NCBI GenBank assembly: GCA_014904845.1
Contig: MU119266.1
Span: 181,345 to 245,344 of the forward strand
Direction: 5' to 3'
DNA length: 64,000 nt
Source: Acephala macrosclerotiorum
Taxonomy: Eukaryota > Ascomycota > Leotiomycetes > Helotiales > Mollisiaceae
The position numbers were made by a program, and so were the translations under genes. Below the pieces are notes generated by a model. It saw only the letters and a program-made list of their open reading frames with translations, did no database searches and was not told where the DNA came from. The stretch's first letter is position 1; each line of letters starts with the position of its first letter. This document shows, one piece after another, positions 61,501 through 64,000 of the stretch.

Positions 61501-61889
61501 GAGACCTCGGCAGTGCCATTGCAAACGTCGAAGATTTCCAGCTGTCTACTGCTACTGGACAGAACTTCGGATTCGCCGGAGTAGCGGTCATGAAAGTAGA
61601 GATTGAGCACAAAGTCGAATGTGAGATCCCTTTCTTCCTTGTAGACAGTGCAAAGAAGATCCTTTTGGGACAACCATTCGTCGCTGCAATGAAGATGCAA
61701 ATTGAATACAGAGATGATGGTTCGTGGGATGGCGTGTTTCGAGACCCCAAAGATCCCAGCTCTACTTGCACGGTCATGATTGTTCCTCCCTTGAAAACCT
61801 ACTTGCGCCAAGCCACTAGAAACCGCCATGTCCGCATGCACCCTCGGGTCGAAGAGGCATCGAAGGAAGAATACAACGCGAGAAACTAA
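58545..61889 (+). pseudogene. gag: gypsy gag-protease reading frame with internal stops
   Basis: One reading frame spans from the ATG at 58545 to TAA at 61887-61889, broken by TAG 59982, TAA 60021, TAG 60162, TGA 60195, TAG 61167 and TAG 61266. The first 200 residues are Lys-rich and A/T-biased with one hydrophobic segment, and may be leader sequence that happens to be open. The gag core follows (about 59200-59760: FLEQYDDMCEDYKV, ELYDALKKEFREYDWEYY). Next come a Gly/Arg patch, a Cys/His segment (YCFECFGRTKNGEVDPFVDH, DRCP) in place of a classic CCHC knuckle, and an acidic linker. The retroviral-type protease has its active site GMLDTGAECCIAP near 61450, and LLGQPFV later in the domain. Confidence 0.8.
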
Positions 61890-64000
61890 GTGCTGGTGCT
61901 GTTAGAGAACAGTACAGCGCCAGAGCTCGCGGACGGTTTTTACACCCTAACGAATTTCCTTCTATTCCTAATTCTTCACCAAACACTTTTAATATCATTT
62001 CATGCAAGACAAGCACGATTGAGGCAGGCGCTACTAGTTCAAAGAGAGACACAAATGAAACAACACAAAAAGCGAGATCATTTCTTTCGATTTTCTATGA
62101 GACGTTTCCTTCTTTTGACAGAGAGAAAGCAAACGAGATTTTGAATGAAAGGGTTTCCGACGAGGAAGCGAAAGAGTATCTTTCTGCAATGGCATTGCTG
62201 TTCCCAGACGTGGACGTCATAGGAGAATATCTGGAGAACGGTGCGGAGCGCCAGTCACTTTACCCCACTGAAGAAGAACGAAGTCGAAGGATTTTCGAGC
62301 ATAGAAGCGAGGAAGAGACTCGAATAGAGAGAATAGCCTTGTCGCTGGACAATCCCAACCTGGGACCATTCAATATAGACGTCAACACGGCATATAAACC
62401 CAAGTCCAGAAAGGTACGACCTGTCGACTTAACCGACGGAACTGGGGAGGCTCCTGGAGGACGGAAGGACTGGTTCGAACGATCCAAGGCGCGAGAAACA
62501 CCTCAAGAGCACACTGGGAAGTATGCAAGATACTTGCTGCCGCGGATTGCCTCGATACCAAAAGGATCACGGCTTACTCCTGAGCGACTAACATCTCTAC
62601 TTGTCGGGGACTGGCTATAGGAATCTGAAAGGGAAATGTTCGATGAAATGATACTCAACCGTGAAAGGGCAATAGCATTTGACTGGAAAGAGGTCTCCAA
62701 GATCCATGAAGATGTCAGCCCGCCTGTTCGCATCAAGACAATTCAGCACACGGCGTGGCAAGAAAAGAGCTTCTACTGCCCCAAGGCCTTATTCCCGGTT
62801 GTAGCAAAAATGCTTCAAGAACGACTCGATCGCGGAGTGCTCGAAAAGAGCGATGGTCTTTATCGGAACCCATGGTTTCTGGTCGCGAAGAAGGCCGCTG
62901 GGATTTACCGATTGATCAACGCGGCCATGAAAATGAACTCGGTTACCTTGAGAGACGCCAATATACCCCCTTCCGTAGATGAATTTTCTGAGGAGTTTAC
63001 CGGATGCTTTTGCGCTTCCTTGATAGACTTCTTTTCTGGATACGATCAGCTCACGCTAGACGTTCGAAGCAGAGACATGACTGCTTTTATAACCCCACTA
63101 GAACTTCTGCGGATGACAACACCGCCTCAAGGAGCAACTAACTCTATAGCTCAATTCGTTCGAGTCATCATGACAATTCTAGAAGACGTGTTTCCCAGAG
63201 TCGCGATGCCATTCCTGGATGACGTAGGAGTCAAGGGACCCTATACGGACTACGACAACGAGCTGGCACTTCCAGGGATTCGCCGATTCGTCTTTGAACA
63301 CATTCAGAACCTGGATAGAACGCTGGACCGAATCGAGAGAGCTCAAGCCTGCATAGGGCCCAAATCACAATTCTGCCAGAACGGAATGGTTATTGTTGGT
63401 TTCGTCTGCAGTTCTGGAGGGCGTTCCCCTGAAAGTGCAAAGGTCATCAAGATTCTAGGATGGACTAGATGTGACAATGTCTCTGAAGTCAAAGCTTTCA
63501 TTGGGATTTGTGTCTATTACAGGATATGGATTCAACATTTTGGTATCATCACCGAGCCATTATACCGACTGACTAGAAAGGACGAACCCTTCGAATGGGG
63601 AAAAGAGCAGAAAGCCGCTATGGTGCTTCTACAAGACAAACTTACGACGGCTCCGGTGCTTTGCAAAATCCACTACGACCCTGCAGATGGATAGGGAATG
63701 ATCATTCTAAGTGTCGATGCTAGTCAGCAAGAGTATGGAGGGACACTCGGCCAGTATGACGACAAAGGACGGAAACGAGTAGCTCGATACGAGTCAGGAC
63801 TCTGGAATGCTGCTGAGCGAAACTATGATGCGACAAAGAGAGAGTGTCGAGGAGTCTTGAAGTGCCTTCGCAAGTTACGGTCTTGGCTATATGGCGTTCA
63901 CTTCATCCTTGAGACGGACGCCAATACGCTCGTCGCCCAATTGAATCGAGCAGCAACAGATCTTCCTGGCGCCCTGGTTACCCGCTGGCTCGCTTGGATA
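61844..64000 (+). pseudogene. pol: gypsy reverse transcriptase-RNase H reading frame, partial
   Basis: This frame is offset from gag-protease (-1 or +2) and overlaps its end. It reads openly to the window edge except for TAGs at 62618 and 63692. Motifs in order are RGVLEKSDGLYRNPWFLVAK, LINAAMKMNSV, SLIDFFSGYDQLTLD, PPQGATNS and the catalytic MPFLDDVGVKGP (FLDD in place of YxDD) near 63210. A thumb/connection follows, and then RNase H with LSVDASQQEYGGTLGQY, the AAERNYDATKREC helix and LETDANTL. The window ends inside RNase H. Two stops make this copy non-autonomous as read. Confidence 0.88.

Larger units (their letters stand above)
58037..64000 (+). mobile_element. Ty3/gypsy LTR retrotransposon, nested, runs off the window
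   Basis: In order: putative LTR, gag, Cys-rich finger, protease, reverse transcriptase, RNase H. This PR-RT-RH order without integrase before RT identifies Ty3/gypsy. Base composition is far less A/T-rich than the flanking copia remnant, so this insertion is younger. It still carries stops at 59982, 60021, 60162, 60195, 61167, 61266, 62618 and 63692, mostly TAG. Integrase and the 3' LTR lie outside the window. Confidence 0.9.

Noticed and set aside
1..64000. CRISPR arrays, bacterial operons, prophage
   Set aside because: No regularly spaced repeats or prokaryotic gene organisation; introns and gene families are fungal.

Overview
The window is a stretch of a filamentous ascomycete genome, most likely a leotiomycete (Helotiales-type). 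Evidence: genes with short introns (44-102 nt) that have GTRAGT/GTATGT-like donors and CTAAC/CTGAC branch points; fungal families such as DUF3716, 2EXR, Zn2Cys6 regulators, LaeA-like methyltransferases, P450s and GPI/S-T-rich wall proteins; and AT-rich blocks that look mutated by repeat-induced point mutation (RIP). I see no prokaryotic feature, CRISPR array or rRNA, and no tRNA I can support. Several ORFs begin at non-ATG codons, so starts given here were chosen at the first plausible ATG or by following splice sites by eye.

Layout: 0.1-0.9 kb, decayed secreted-protein gene; 1.6-3.2 kb, intact FAD monooxygenase (-); 3.6-5.0 kb, gene remnant and a DUF3716 gene (-); 5.16-5.36 kb, hAT-type MITE with an 8-bp target duplication; 7.0-7.8 kb, 2EXR gene (+); 8.2-11.2 kb, ankyrin pseudogene and a frameshifted unknown gene (-); 11.6-13.0 kb, RIP-degraded element with long inverted ends; 13.2-15.8 kb, large membrane glycoprotein (-); 16.7-17.6 kb, GPI-anchored wall protein (+); 18.5-20.4 kb, MFS transporter pseudogene carrying a second MITE; 21.2-25.0 kb, F-box pseudogene, SDR gene, and a leucine aminopeptidase pseudogene that no long ORF reveals; 25.8-28.2 kb, Zn2Cys6 regulator (-); 29.3-31.1 kb, decayed membrane protein and a doubtful fragment; 31.1-34.6 kb, gene-poor; 34.6 kb, small conserved-looking protein; 36.2-41.6 kb, three intact intron-containing genes (-); 42.9-48.1 kb, three unrecognised genes each broken by in-frame stops, the last with RGG and RS tails; 48.2-51.9 kb, divergent LaeA-like methyltransferase and cytochrome P450; 52.4-52.8 kb, truncated retropepsin-like gene; 52.95-58.04 kb, very AT-rich Ty1/copia remnant; 58.04 kb to the window end, a younger Ty3/gypsy element nested inside it.

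The dominant theme is genome defence and decay: old elements are almost reduced to A/T plus CpG, younger elements and some genes carry scattered C-to-T nonsense changes (mostly TAG), and several genes are disrupted only by one-base indels in short homopolymers, which may be assembly errors. The methyltransferase/P450 pair sharing a 0.67-kb divergent promoter is the best candidate for a (remnant) secondary-metabolism module. I found no convincing new defence or metabolic system; the least explained items are the 43.9-48.1 kb gene pair and the strong TAG bias among premature stops.
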